From Sycobia sp. Sy_11 (taxonomy: Eukaryota; Arthropoda; Insecta; Hymenoptera; Epichrysomallidae), in the NCBI GenBank assembly GCA_018907035.1, contig JACCIC010000001.1, positions 3,732,501 to 3,796,500 of the forward strand: a stretch of DNA of 64,000 nt, read 5' to 3'. The notes below the pieces were generated by a model. That model did no database searches. It was not told where the DNA came from and saw only the letters and a program-made list of their open reading frames with translations. The translations under genes and the position numbers were made by a program. This document shows, in pieces, positions 13,421 through 27,018 of this stretch. The first letter of the stretch is position 1. The number at the start of each line of letters is the position of its first letter.

Positions 13421-13797
13421 AAGCCTCAGAGCTGTTGCGTCTATGAGCACGTGACCACATCACCCACCTTTCCAGGTTACGCGTGTGGAGAAAGAAACCC
13501 ATCGCGGCACTTTTCGGCCGGGAATCAGAAGAGGTACTTTGTTAGTGGCTATGTTGAGTTATACATATACGTATTGCAGCCTGCCCCGTGTTCTCGAGGA
13601 CGATATATATATATATGTATGTATGTATATAAACGTCGGGTGCGATTACACGTGCGGACACCGCGCATCGATCCTTTTTCTCATCGTGCGATCGCGTGGC
13701 CTCGCGCGATCCTCAGTCGGCCAGGACGTCCCCCTGCGAGGTAAGCTCTAAATCTTCCAGACAAGGTTGTTCTCTCCTCTGCCCGATGGAAAAGGCG

Positions 13798-13800
<3 letters not shown>

Positions 13801-13843
<43 letters not shown>
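13801..13843. repeat. (CT)n microsatellite
   Basis: Pure CT run. Confidence 0.95.
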
Positions 13844-13845
<2 letters not shown>

Positions 13846-14086
13846 GCCCTGCCAATCACTAATATTTATCATCCGCTTTAAGGACCTCTCTTTTTTTCTC
13901 TCTCTCTAACTCTCGTGGCGTAATTTAAAAAGCGCTTCACTCTTTTGATATTTTTGCATTATCGAGGGTCTACCCTACTCTCGCTCTCTCTCTTTCTCTC
14001 TCTGTTATTTTCGAGAGTACAGACGGGTGAAAGAGAGATATGAACGTCGTAATAAAACTGGACGATTTATCGTGGACCTTGTTCCC

Positions 14087-14090
<4 letters not shown>

Positions 14091-14135
<45 letters not shown>

Positions 14136-14153
14136 CTCTCTCTCTCTCTCCTC
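14091..14153. repeat. (TC)n microsatellite
   Basis: CT run with a single CG interruption near 14132. Confidence 0.95.
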
Positions 14154-14577
14154 CCCTCCTCCCTGACCCATGCGCGTACAACCGAAACCGCGGAAGCTGC
14201 CACATATTCGCCACGGGCCCGTGCACGAGAGTGTAAGGAGGGCCTGTTCCTCCTGCCCCCTTTCTCGCTCTTTTCGTCCGAAGATGGCGCGGCGTGCTGC
14301 GTACAATGCGCGATGTTTTATCAGGTTATACAAGCGGTAACACCGCGGCGGCCCTAAAGCTTTAGCCCTGAGCAGCCCTGAGTCACCCGATATGTCACCG
14401 TCGCGCCGGCTGACGTGCAGGCGCAGAGCGCAATAAAATCTCTCTCTGAAATAGGGGGCGAGGGACGGAGAGAGAGAGAGAGAGCATATGGACACCGCAT
14501 GGGCTCTGCCGCTGAGACGCCACTGCTAATTAAATAGGTGAGTCGTCGTATACACGACGCTGTGTATGTAAGATGGA

Positions 14578-14600
14578 GGGAGAGAGAGAGAGAGAGAGAA
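14578..14600. repeat. (GA)n microsatellite
   Basis: Short GA run; a similar one lies at about 14467-14484. Confidence 0.9.
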
Positions 14601-14900
14601 AGCGAAAGCTCGAATTGCCAGGGTCGTCGTCTTCCTACCGACTATCATACACAGATACAGTAACACACAGGTACACGGGATTCGGAAGGGACATATGCAC
14701 GCGTAAATATATTATCTCCAGCGACAATGCATGTGCGCGTACAGTTCTGCCAATGGGGGAACTCTTCGAACACTATGGGCGTGCATGTGTGTTCGCTCCT
14801 CTTCCCTTTCCAGATGGAATATACACAATGTACACACACACATATGTAGTCCTACTGTCACGCACCACATTGGCTTATTAAGCCACAAGCACTATAAAAA

Positions 14901-15412
14901 AGGGTGTAACAAAAGCATAGTAATACGCCTGAATGACTTTCCAGGAACGTATTATCAGGTATTATTCGAGAAAATGGCGATGGTTCATACAAAAACTGCA
15001 GTGCATGGCCAAAAATTCCCTAATGACCTTGATTTTTACTCCAAGGTCATTTTTAAAGCCCATATAAAGGTCAACTTATTTCATTTTAATATCTTCTCCT
15101 CCAAGCATTTAACTGAATCTTATCTTCCAATTTGTTAGCTGAACATTACATTGGCGAGAACTTTAAAGTAATTCTGAATAAAAAAAGTAAGATCAATATT
15201 CTCATAAGCATAGGAAATAAAACGAACAATTTCAAAAATGAAAGTTGACCTCCTGACAAATAACCTTCAAAAATTTCTTTGGTGCCAAAGTCAAGGTTAC
15301 CAGAAAATTCTTTTCATCAAACCCTACAACTTTTGTATGAAACGCTTTCTTGAATAATTATACGCCGTCCTGGAAAGTTATTCAGGGATACGATCGTACT
15401 TTTGTTACACTC
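14901..15412. mobile_element. long inverted-repeat (foldback/MITE-like) element
   Basis: The outer ends are inverted copies of each other: plus-strand AGGGTGTAACAAAAG at the left and, read on the minus strand, AGAGTGTAACAAAAG at the right. Similarity continues inward on both arms in the same order: a TGAATRACTTTCCAGGA block, a TTATTCRAGAAA block, a TTCATACAAAA block, an ACCTTGA...CCAA block and an AGGTCAACTT...CATTTT block. The arms are thus about 240 bp each around a short centre near 15150-15170. No transposase ORF is present, so it would depend on a partner elsewhere. The arms differ by many substitutions and small indels, so it is old. I do not know the superfamily. Confidence 0.75.
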
Positions 15413-15419
15413 TGTATAT

Positions 15420-18408
15420 ACGGCGGCGCGGTGTAATGTTTCGTGAAGTTTCGGTCGACTGATCCGATGCTAGAGACTTTCTTCTTTGCGCGCATGTGCG
15501 CAATTTAGGGGAAAAGAGATGAAAGGGGGGGGGGCTCCGTAAGGATTCACGGGCGATGGCTTTCTGATTATTATAAATTTTCTGTGTCGGTTCATTAAAA
15601 AAAAAAAAATCTTGTTATTTTCAGTTCTGAATTTATTCAAACAGAAGTATAAAGCCTGTGTATAATAATTTTTTTTTTTAATATTCTATTTGGATAATTT
15701 TAAATATATATATAATATGATCTATAATTTGTTTATTATCAATGGTAATTGAAAACTAAGCTAGTTGTTTTTTTAATTGTACACTTAATTTGAAATCAAC
15801 AGCTTTTTGGTTGTACATTTCTTTTGGAATAGAAAATTCAACAAATTCTAAAAATGAAAGTATCTACATTACAATATGATTTAAAAATAGAATTATTATT
15901 ATTTTTGTAGGTTATATAAGAATTATACTTATTGGCAAATTACAAATTGGATTTCAAAATATTAAGACGTTTATTTATTTTTTATAAATGTCCAATACAT
16001 ATTTGTATAATTTTATATCAGGAAATATTATTTAAAAAACATATTTGAGAGGTTAATTATTCGGGCAATATAAAAAATATTATTTTAAATGCTTTTTCTT
16101 AAACATTCAACAACCCAGGCTTAAAATTATTTTAGAACATGTGAAATTTCTATTTAAAAAAAGTACTATTATTTACTAAGAAATATTTTCAAGAATTACA
16201 TTCGCCCACCAACAGTAACCTTTAATGTTATTGGGCATCGGGATCATATTTTTTATTGAAAAGAAATTTTTTATTACATAAATGGACACTAGTTTGTAAT
16301 TTTAGAAATTTTTTAGCTTATTTTATTTCTATTTTACTATTGATTTTAGCATAAATCGAGATAAAACCATGTTTATCGATTTCAGTTCATCGAAAAATTA
16401 TGCTTTTACTTTTCGACGACAAAAGAAACTTGATTTATACGTCGGTCTATAAAATTAGATGTTTTACTGTTTTACTATTGAATCGAAGAGAAATCAATAC
16501 TGCAATGCCTCCGTTATTTCACCTTTTTCATAATAGCTTTTCATGTTAACCAATTTTATTAATGGCTTAATATGATTTCTTGAATAACATTTCGAGACTT
16601 ACTTAAATTAATCATTTCGTTGAATTTGTGATTTAGAACTTTTTTTTTAACGCAGTCTCTTTTCTGTTATTGTGTATTTTATGGTGATTATAATTATCAT
16701 TTTTACCACCTCTGGTAAAAATGGAATGATTTTATTAAGATTCTAGATTGTTTTACAATTCCTGATTAATAACAAGCTATTATTTTCGTATTTTCAGTAT
16801 GCCAATTTTGACTGTAGAGTAGCATGATGTTTTTGTAAAACCTTTTTAAACTGCATAATATTAAATTTTAAAAATATCGATGCAGAACTGAGTGCTAACT
16901 ACTCAATCTCAATATCCCAATAGTTTTTGCTCAGATTTGTGCAATAAAATACAAATATTACAAAAAAAAACCCTACAAATTACGAAAAAGAAAGAAAAAG
17001 AGAAAGAGAAAAAACACCGTTAAACGTAATGCAACAAAATGGAAAGTTGCCCTCTCTCTTTCAACCATTTAATTTGGTAGTTACAAGCTTCGTAAATATT
17101 TTTCGTGTTATGTGAGAGAAGTGCGCACTTGTGCAGCTTATGCGTATGCAATGAAATTTTATGAGAGTACTAAAATGGAAAAAATTAGAAAAGAATTTCT
17201 CTTCCTCTAGTTTATAAGCGCGCGGCATTGGCGTAAAAAATTTAGCTAATACTGAAAAAAAAGAGAAAAAATGCGAACGCTTTAGTACGGGACTTGCAAA
17301 ATTATCGATTGATTTACAAGTTACTATGTAATTGCAATTTGTAAAGTTAACGATTTATTATATAAAGTAATTTTTTACTATATTAAAATATGAAATTTCG
17401 CGAAAAAAGGAATCTCATAAAGAACATCAAACAGTCCTAGTTATTTTGTATTGTTGAAAACGAAAAATTTTAGCGTCGGGCGACTACAAAAATAATAAGA
17501 AATAAATTTTAAGTAGTTTCCGATATAAATAGTTTCTATCGAAATAGTAAAAGAATTACTTTTTTTCTAATTAAAATAAGGATAAAAAATGAAGCTATAG
17601 TGTATTATTATATATAAATATTATAAATAAAATTCGTTGTTTTAACCTCAGAAAAAGAGTTTTCGTTACATAGGTAGCATTTTATATTATATATTATGTA
17701 TTCATGTTCTGACATTGTAATCGGTAGCAACAGGCATGCCAGAATCAGTCAAAAGGGTTTTTTAGGGTGCAATGAAAAAACGAATAAATACCAAAAAACT
17801 GTAAATTAATATTGTAGTAAGCTCCTAAATGTAAAAGTACAAGGTGGAATTCAAATTAGAGCGGTTTTACTTATTAAGGGAGTTCCTTCCACTTCCGTAC
17901 TAATCAAAACTTATTAATAATATTAGCTTCAAAATTTATCTTTGTCAAACATTTTAGTATAAATATTATAATTTTAGTCATTGTTTTTTTATCATTAAAT
18001 ATAGATATTAATTTTATTGTTTTTTCAAATAACTTTCTATAGTAAACTGCGTACATACGTACGTACACGCACACGCACACACACAGAGTCGAATTATTGA
18101 TCGATATAATATCGTTAGAACTGTAAAAATGAGTAAGAATATCTGGTGGAATATCCCGATAAAAAAAGAGTGGAGAAATCCGTGTCAACGTAAAATAGAT
18201 AGGAAGTATCAATTTACAAAACAACGGGCAATGCAGAAAAATGAAATAAATGCAGAAGGATTATGTATTCTATGTAATTTTGTGATATAAAATTTTGTAG
18301 GAACAACATCTCGATTTGTTTTAAATAACAAAAAAGAATTTCAAACATTGTTAAATGATAATGATTAATTTTTGAAAATTAAAATATCATGAAAAAATAG
18401 TATTAAGA

Positions 18409-18410
<2 letters not shown>
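15420..18410. other. AT-rich non-coding stretch
   Basis: Very AT-rich, with only random short ORFs. No gene recognised. Confidence 0.5.

Positions 18411-18411
<1 letters not shown>

Positions 18412-18451
<40 letters not shown>
18412..18451. repeat. (AT)n microsatellite
   Basis: Pure AT run. Confidence 0.95.
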
Positions 18452-18455
<4 letters not shown>

Positions 18456-19079
18456 TTGATATGTATATATAAGATATCTTCTAACTTTCTTTAAAAAATA
18501 ACTTTAAAAAAGTGTTAAATTAAAATTTTAAATTAAAGATTTGAATTTTGGGCATCAAAATATATAGCTTCCTATTATGCTTCCTATCAAGCACCCGGTA
18601 TAAACATAACTTTTTCTTCTTACATAATCGAATTCGTTATCAAATAAATCGAAACACGATACCTTATAGAGGAAGGTAGGACGTTTCCAACCATTAATTT
18701 TTGCACGTGGCAACTCTTTCTAAACTTCACACGAGATAATTTTCTTCGGCATTTTTTTCGTCTTCGACAAAAATCTGCAGGCAAAGTTAATAAAATAAGG
18801 ATGCCGTCAGATCCACGGAATGTTTATGAACAAAAAGAGCTCTTGCCGCTCGCGTAACTCCTGTGGAAGGAAGCTCCATAAATAAAAACCGACAATTTTT
18901 TTCCAACCAGTAAATCATTTTTGGAATGTATAGAAAATTCTCTGATACGGTGAAATACGTCAGTTTTTTAAATACATCATTGTTTACTCGAGTTTTTACT
19001 TCCAGTTTCTCAGTGCGAAAATAAAAACCGTGACTTTAATTTTCACCCTCTCCGTCGCCCTGCTAATAACACGTCAGTG

Positions 19080-19467
19080 AATAAGCATAAAAAAAATTGG
19101 AGTCACCCCGACGACGCGCGTGTGCAGCGTATTTCCCGAAAAAAAGACGGGCGCACGCGCAGCGATCGATTTCGAATCGTTCCTGCGACCGACTTGAACA
19201 GTTCAACCCTCCCCTAATCCCCACCAAGCACCCACCACATCTCCCTCCCTCCTTCACCTTTATTCCTCCTCCTCACGTGCGCGAGCGGCTCTGCCCGAAT
19301 TTCTCGCCCCTTCGGGTGCACGCGAACTCTATACACAAGAGCTCGACGAGCTGTAATTCTCGCCCCCGTTTCCTCGACTTTCTGCTTGCTTGTCTCCCCT
19401 CTCGACCCCCGCGACCGACCGCAATGGAGGTCGATTTCGCAAAATCATATATGTGCTCTCTTCCCTC

Positions 19468-19515
<48 letters not shown>

Positions 19516-19680
19516 CCGACTGTGTCCCTCGGTGCGATTAAAATCAGAAAAGAGGTTTTTTCTTCCTTCACACATCAGAAATAAAGAAAGTAACGACACG
19601 ACCGCGACTAAAGGCTACGGCCGGGGCGCGGTGTCGCCGCTGCCATATTCGCAATGACGCGCCCGCGCGCCGCTGTGCAT
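19080..19680. other. CpG-rich island with CT repeat
   Basis: GC-rich DNA between AT-rich flanks. The frames open through it (Ser/Leu repeats on plus, Arg/Glu repeats on minus) come from the CT tract and are not believable proteins. Confidence 0.5.
19471..19512. repeat. (CT)n microsatellite
   Basis: Pure CT run. Confidence 0.95.
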
Positions 19681-19899
19681 TGTTAACTATATATAATGTC
19701 CCCTTCATACTTTTTTGCGCTCTCGCATGTATGATGCGTTGCAAAGTATAAGGCGTCATTATATTATATATATATATATGTACAAGTGAAGTGCGTTACT
19801 GGCCGAGCGAATGCGTGGGTGTGTGCCTCTACACGAAAGTGCGTACTTTTATATATATGATCGCGTGTTTGGAATTTAAGTAATTGCGATGTATAACAG

Positions 19900-22800
19900 G
19901 CAAGGCAGGTCTGCGTTGTTTCTCTTTCGTCGCTGGTGCTTTAAAAGGAAAAGAAAAAAAGTAAAAGAATTTTAAAGAATGGTTGATTTTGCTAATAACA
20001 CTTTATATTTCATCATAACGTTTTGACGCGTTAAAATAATTTGAATTTTTTTTAGTTTGATTAGGGCTAGCTTATTTAAATCTGATATATTTTTAACTAA
20101 AATATTTTATATAAATTAACTATTTTACCTTTAATATTAACAATTATTTTAAATAATAATAACTTAACTTATATGATTTTGTTTTTTTTCTGGTAAAAAA
20201 TAGTTTGGATATATTTTTTAATCATAATTAATTTGATTTACTTTATTTGACAATTTGATGGACTTTGCATAGTTTTTTGTTTTCACTATGCACTAAATTT
20301 AATTATGCCTTTCGCTTAAATCTCGTTAAAATTCTTGAAGAATGATCTTTTTTAATAATTGGAAAACGTGTAATAACTACCGGAGTAATCATCGTTAAAA
20401 ATATATTTACAACGACATCCGTTTTAAAAATGTTTAATTTAATCATTCGCATATTTGTATAGAGAGCTATAGTTATCTCGAAAGCATATGCTCTATCAAA
20501 GACGACCTGTCGTCTACAATTTTTTTAAAAGCAAAAGGGTATAAATTAAAAAAAAAATTTTTAATTAAACGTCAAACTTTTATTAACGTTAATTTTTAGA
20601 AAATATATATCGCCACAATTAATTTCTCTACGCATAAAGTAAGGGAAAAAATGCTATATATTTGATAGAAACAAGGAGATTTAATGATTTATAATTTTGC
20701 ATCTCTCCGGGCTTTTCATTATTATATAATAATCATTAAATATTGCTTAATTTTATTTAAAATGCAGCTTATATATCAATTATTTATAGTCCCGTTCAAA
20801 ATCAATCTATTCACTTCCTAGTGAAAGTACAGCGCAATTTTTATTGCACCGTTTTGTCCGTGTAAAATATTACGCATTTATACATTCTTTTTTCTATATT
20901 GAAATTATATGCGCATATAATTCAATTATAATGGTAAATTATTAATGCTTCTTATCAATAGTTCTTCTATAAGACGTCAACCTTTAAAACAGTGTAGAGC
21001 GATTAGAAAAATTTTTTGTCAACGGTTATCGTGAAACTGTACTGATAATGAAAAAAGATCAATTATCGATGTCTAAAATTGTCGGCTGACTTAACTTTCC
21101 ATACCGATAAATTATCGGGATTTTCTTTGGTCTGGAACGGTTTTTAATAATATAATACACCAAAACATATATTGCTTTTTATTACGGTCATACAAGATAT
21201 ACATATATACGAGTAGATTTTTATGTAACATTTTAAATGGTAGCGAAATTGAATTATACATCCGTGGAGGAATTTAAGAGAGCATGAAATGCATAACTGT
21301 TACATCTCTTAATTAAATGCGGGCACTGATTAATGATTCGTAATCCATACAATTTGATCATTGCACGGGGAGGAGGGAGGGGAACGATTGCATAACTCCG
21401 GTCACGGAATTTCTACACGACTGAAGTCATAATTATATAGAATTATTTAAATAGGCGTGCTATTTTATCTGTATCATTTTTTTCTCTCATTTAATTCTTT
21501 AATTTCTCACCGAAATCGATAGGTCGAGTGCGAGGATCGAACTATCTATTAGATTCGAAGGCATAAATTAAAATAATAATATTAGTATCTGGAAAGACAT
21601 ATATACGTATTTGGGCTAAATAAAGGAAAATTGTGTATTAGGTAATTTTCAAAGATGGCTTAATTGTATTTCAAAGATGATTAATAATATACACGCCTAT
21701 ATTCTTTATAGATGAAAATCAGATTAAATTACTTATTTAAATAACGTATTCCAAATAATTTTTCACTATTATAATTGAATAGTTTAATTTTGACTTTAAC
21801 TCTGCTGTGTCCGCGCGAACACTTTGACAACTTCTGCTTATCATACGATACTACTATAGTTTAAGCAATTTTTTTTTATAAAAATCAAAACTAAGACAAA
21901 ATGAAAAGAAGCCGCTGGAAACGTTGAACGAAGCAAGTACGCAGCTTCGGTAAATTTGGTGGTTGGCCAGTCAGATTATTCTCTGCTAAGAATATTAATC
22001 ATTATTGTTCTTATTATTGGTTCGCAGTGTAGTTTTTATATTTCATTCCGACAGTCTCACAGTCATTATAATTGTAATTATAAAATTTACAAAGACTTTC
22101 ACATGAATAAAAATATTTCTCAGTTTTATTTTTTATAAAAACTTCTGAATCTAGTCTTGAGCACGCCTAATTTAAATCAATTTCTATTCAACTACCTTCA
22201 ATGAATTATAATCTTCCTCAATATACGTTTTTAAAACTCATTCGAAAGCGTTTTTAACGACGACGAACAGTCTGTGTATATACTATTTTTTAAAAATACA
22301 CGATATTTACATGTTTTTATACATTGTGTACTCTAAAATATTATGTTATTCTAATATATTATATCAATCAAATACTCATTTAATTTTTTCATTTTCATAA
22401 AAATAAGTTTTTTTTATACATTAGGTGAATTATACTATTGTTGCTATAATTTGATCTATAACTAGAGGCTATTTATTTCAATAATGACTGAAGTATCTTT
22501 TAAGATTTCAAAAATTTGATTTTATAAATGCATATGTATAGTATAGTTCAAATGTTATATAGCATACTTAAAATGCTTTAAACTATTTTAATTCTGTGAC
22601 CGATTTTACTAATTTCGATTGTTCATACATGATCTTTTTTTGTTTATTAAAAAACATTGCAATAATTTTACATTTTTAGTATATACTTATGCATGAAAGT
22701 ATATACTATAAATTTATAAGTATATTAATATAGGTCTCCGATGATTTCGGAGAATAAATACCCCGCCAAATATAATCAACTCTTTTTTGATCATAATCTC

Positions 22801-23230
22801 AAGAATTAGAAATTCATAATACAAAAACAGTTCAAAAAAGCGGCTATTAAAAATAACAAACCTTATAATCTTCACATAAATTTTATATATAGAAATATTA
22901 CTGCACTCCTACAGGTAAATACGGTGTTTAAAAAAAGACGATTAGAACACTTTGGCCACGTGTATCGGCTGACCGGTTATATCAACTATCTCTCATACAC
23001 ACGCGCGCGCATGTGCTCTTTCTCTCCTATACCCGAAATATACAAAATTAGTCCCGCATTTGGCTTAAGCCCGTGACGTTTCGACTTGTACATCCGGCGA
23101 TTAATCGTAGATCAAGTCAAGAATGCGGCCACGAGTTAGGTACTGATTAATAATACAAAGTCGTCTTTTTCCCACCTACATGAATATGTCTATATATTAT
23201 ATATTATACATACAAATCTACACACATAGC
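19900..23230. other. AT-rich non-coding stretch
   Basis: No coding region recognised. About 22970-23150 is more complex and CpG-richer than its surroundings but unassigned. Confidence 0.5.
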
Positions 23231-23238
23231 TACATGCG

Positions 23239-23243
<5 letters not shown>

Positions 23244-23298
<55 letters not shown>
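23244..23298. repeat. (AT)n microsatellite
   Basis: Pure AT run of about 27 units. Confidence 0.95.
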
Positions 23299-23302
<4 letters not shown>

Positions 23303-23587
23303 GTTATACATATTGGACGTAAGCGAGTTTAATCCAAAGCTGGATACTTATAAGCATATTTATGTATACATATACAAAGGTAAGCGAGGAGAGAAAATTA
23401 GGTCAGCGATCAATTGCTGGACTCGCGCGGTGATGGTGAGGGGGGGGGGTGAATAAAACTTCGTCCAACAGGGGGCCCCAAAGAATTGTTTATTGGCTGA
23501 TGGAAAAGTTAAGATTGAGAAAGAATAAGAAAAAGAGGAAGAAAAAAAGAAAGAGACAGAGGAAGATAAAAAGGGGAAGAAAGAATG

Positions 23588-23612
23588 AGAGAGAGAGAGA
23601 GAGAGAGAGAGA
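23588..23612. repeat. (GA)n microsatellite in a purine tract
   Basis: GA run inside a roughly 100-bp strand-asymmetric purine tract (about 23510-23612). Confidence 0.9.
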
Positions 23613-23999
23613 CGAGTAAGCTGCTCCGGTCTGTCTGCTCGGCCACCATTCTATATATTCGAACACAAAAGGCGTAAGTTATATAGGAGAGGAAGGAGCC
23701 CGCGGAAAAGTGTGCCGCCGCAGGGGGGAGTAGGGGCGAGAGAGTCGAACAAAAAAGAAAAAGAAAAAAAAAGCACAGCTTCGCGAATATTTTCAAGCCC
23801 TTCTCCCCTGGCCCGCCACCCCCGCGCAAAAGGGGGTAGAAGCGAGGAAGGTAGAAAGACGGTTCGCGAGTAATGAGTTCTTTCTCTCGTTCTCTTCTCG
23901 TCCCTCTTCAATACATCGCCACTATATACTACATTGCACCTCTCTCTCTCGCACGCCTTTTAAAAAAATTTCCAGTCTCTGATTCAAATTTTTTATACT

Positions 24000-26820
24000 A
24001 GTCAGAAAAAATTTGCTATACGCAAAGTATATCGCTTACACAATTATCCCGGACGCAACCGTGACCGGAGGTGCTAATTTATAATAATTATAAGAACAAT
24101 GAATTAGAATTTCATTTTGATAAACCCTTCGTTTCTTACAGATTTCACACTGAATCATTCCAAAAAAAATTTTTAATCCTAACGTTTTTCTAAACACTCA
24201 GTTCGTTTCAACGAATCAATGCAATTATGTAGGTGAGTTTTTCGGCGATGCTTCGTTCTTCGCCGAAGTTCGCCGACGCGCGTGTTTTTCTATTTCATTC
24301 GTGGAAAACGCGCATAGCGCAAATTTGTTTTTCTTTCTTTATTCTTATAATTTCGTTCGATTTCTGTATGTATCGGGCTATTATTCGAAAAAAAAAAAAT
24401 ATAAATATATATATATATGGATATGATATAGTTTAGATCGTTTTCATTCTAATCGATGGGTATTCTAATTTACTAGTTAATTACATGTATAGGTATGTAG
24501 ATCATTCACGAAAAGGCGTGCATAATGGAAAAGAATAATTGTCAAATTCTTAAGGAACAATGCAGTTTTTACTATTTATTACGACAAATATTGGAATTAA
24601 TCATGTATTTCTTAATTTTCTAATATCGACTATTTGAATTAATTAAATATTAAGAGAACAAATCGTCCTCGTCACAATTAATGATTTTATATATAGAAAA
24701 AAAAATTTTTAACGTAAAAAATATTCTATTTATATCTGAATTCTAAAGAGTAGCTTTAACGAATTAAAAGGTTACGCGGAAAATCTCGCGGAGGACGTGA
24801 TTTAAGTGAAGAGCGACTACAGGTTGACTCACTGGTAAAGCACTACAAACTTTCGCGTTAAGAAATTTAAAAAATTCACTTCATTAAATTTACGTATAGG
24901 TGAATTTTAAATGCATCCGGTGTGCTGTGGTCATTGATTTTGTAAACAGTTTTACAAAGTATTTTAGAATGATTAATATCAATTATTTTTATTAAAGATG
25001 TTTATTTTAATAAAATAATTAGTATGTTTAACTATATATACATATTGCACGTACACAGAAATATTTCGTCAATAATACATTTTTGGTTTCTTATTATTTT
25101 CATTATACTTTGTATAAACTGACTTTGAAAAATATATTTTACCATTGTAGAAAATAATAAAGTTATGAGTTTTTATTTAATTTAATATCACTGTTTCTAA
25201 ATATAAAAATGACTTTACGTACGGTAAATTCTGGACAAAGTCGAAAAGTCAACTATCCTATCTTTTCAATCGTGCGATGAATAATCCATATAAATATTAT
25301 GAAATTTTCAATCTTTTATTGTGACGAGATTTGAAAGAACAAAGATGATTCGATGTGTTGTTGACGTGTCAATAATCGGTTCGACATTATAAGCATCTCT
25401 TTATTCAGCGCCTATAATATATATTCCCTCTTTTGATATTGTATCAAAAAAAAAAATCCATATATTTTACTATTATACCAATCGGATGTTCTGATTTGTA
25501 TAAAGAGAACTATCCTCTAGATATTCAAATTTTATTATACATATAGATTCAATATTGATTAAATCGCCATAAGACTTAAAGAAACGAATTTGAGAAATTT
25601 ATTGCTTACATTGCTTTAATTCTTGCACAGTAAGGCGTTAACTGTCGTTATATTTTATATTTTATATTTATGATCATCGGTGTTACATGTATTTCTTAAA
25701 TTTTTTGTGTGTGTATTATTATAATACCAGAACTGAATCCAATCTCTCCGTTTCGTATGTTGATATGATTAAAACGCTTTATCAATTTAAAACAACACTT
25801 GTCGAAATGACCCTAATCTATTTTTGATATTTCGTAAATTTTTAATGTCAATGCACTTTGTATGTGGCTTATCCACTGTTCGCGTGAAAAAAAAAATAAT
25901 AGTGTAAAAATTAATAGGAAATGAGAAAATTCTTTCAAACGATTTTTATGTTAATAATAATCTACTTTATAATATTTTACTATTTCATTATTTTTCTCTA
26001 CTATTTTTTCATAGAGTATTAATAATTTTCGGAACAATTAAACGTTCATTTCTTATATATATATCGTACACAGGTATTATTTACAAATTTTCTTACTTTA
26101 TTAATATCAAAAATAGTTCATGATGATTTCAGGAAAATAAAAAGCCAAAAACTGCTCTGAATTGCGATAATTCTGAATAATCCCCGCACAGAATAGTTTA
26201 TTTATTTCGGCATTTATATAGCTGGTGGATTATTGTCGCCAAAAACAGTGCGCAACACTAAAAGGATTGTTAATTGGCAATTTAAATATATATTATGCGC
26301 TGTTCTCGGAGACTATTAGAGCAGAACTAATAAATATGGACGTAAAGTTTCAGATTTTAGAGGCAAATCTAAAAGTATTATAAAAAATGGTCCGTTGAAT
26401 ATCAAATGGAATGGTAAACAAACGTGCTGTAGTCAGGACACAATCATTGTAATACAACATTCCAACATTCTTGAATTTTACAAGTAAGGAGTCAAACGAT
26501 TGTAATTGTAATTTTTTCTGGTAAAATCCAAATGTAAAAGTGAAAATAGCACATATGGCTATTTATTGTCAGTTATCAAGATTAAACGAGCCGCAATTGA
26601 AATGCATAAATGCCGCTTAAAATTTTCAATTTTGAAAATTCGATGTTCAATCGTTTTCATTCAAGGTCTGAGTATATGTAGGATCATTTTTTTTTGGTAA
26701 AAATTGAGATTGTCGATGTTACTCTCATGCGTCGACATGTGTTTCTCTTTTTCAAGTTGTAACTTCCCACGTAAGGGCCGTTGACATTTATTTTCCTAAT
26801 ATACAACGGGCTATGGGTAT
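24000..26820. other. AT-rich non-coding stretch
   Basis: No gene recognised. A hairpin-forming inverted repeat (TTCGGCGA...TCGCCGAA) lies at about 24240-24267. Confidence 0.5.
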
Positions 26821-26966
26821 ATTATAAGTTATATACCAAAATGTATGAGAGAGACGGCTGAAAATGAAAAAGGACGCATCGCCGGGGAATGAGAATAGGA
26901 GGTAGAAAGAGAGAATGATGAGGAGGCGTGTGTGGTGCGGAGTCGCGCACTCGCGAGACGGCTGAT

Positions 26967-26970
<4 letters not shown>

Positions 26971-27016
<46 letters not shown>
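26971..27016. repeat. (TC)n microsatellite
   Basis: Pure TC run. Confidence 0.95.

Positions 27017-27018
<2 letters not shown>

Larger units (their letters stand above)
13420..14570. other. CpG-rich island with promoter-like signals
   Basis: A GC-rich island holding three CT runs. At about 13710 an initiator-like TCAGTC lies 28 bp before a good splice donor (GCGAG followed by GTAAGC at about 13736-13746) on the plus strand. A non-coding first exon of an unidentified gene would look like this, but the signals are short and no downstream exon is visible. No coding claim is made. Confidence 0.3.

Noticed and set aside
13681..14495. Arg/Glu-repeat and Ser/Leu-repeat ORFs
   Set aside because: All derive from CT/GA microsatellites, which stay open in several frames on both strands.
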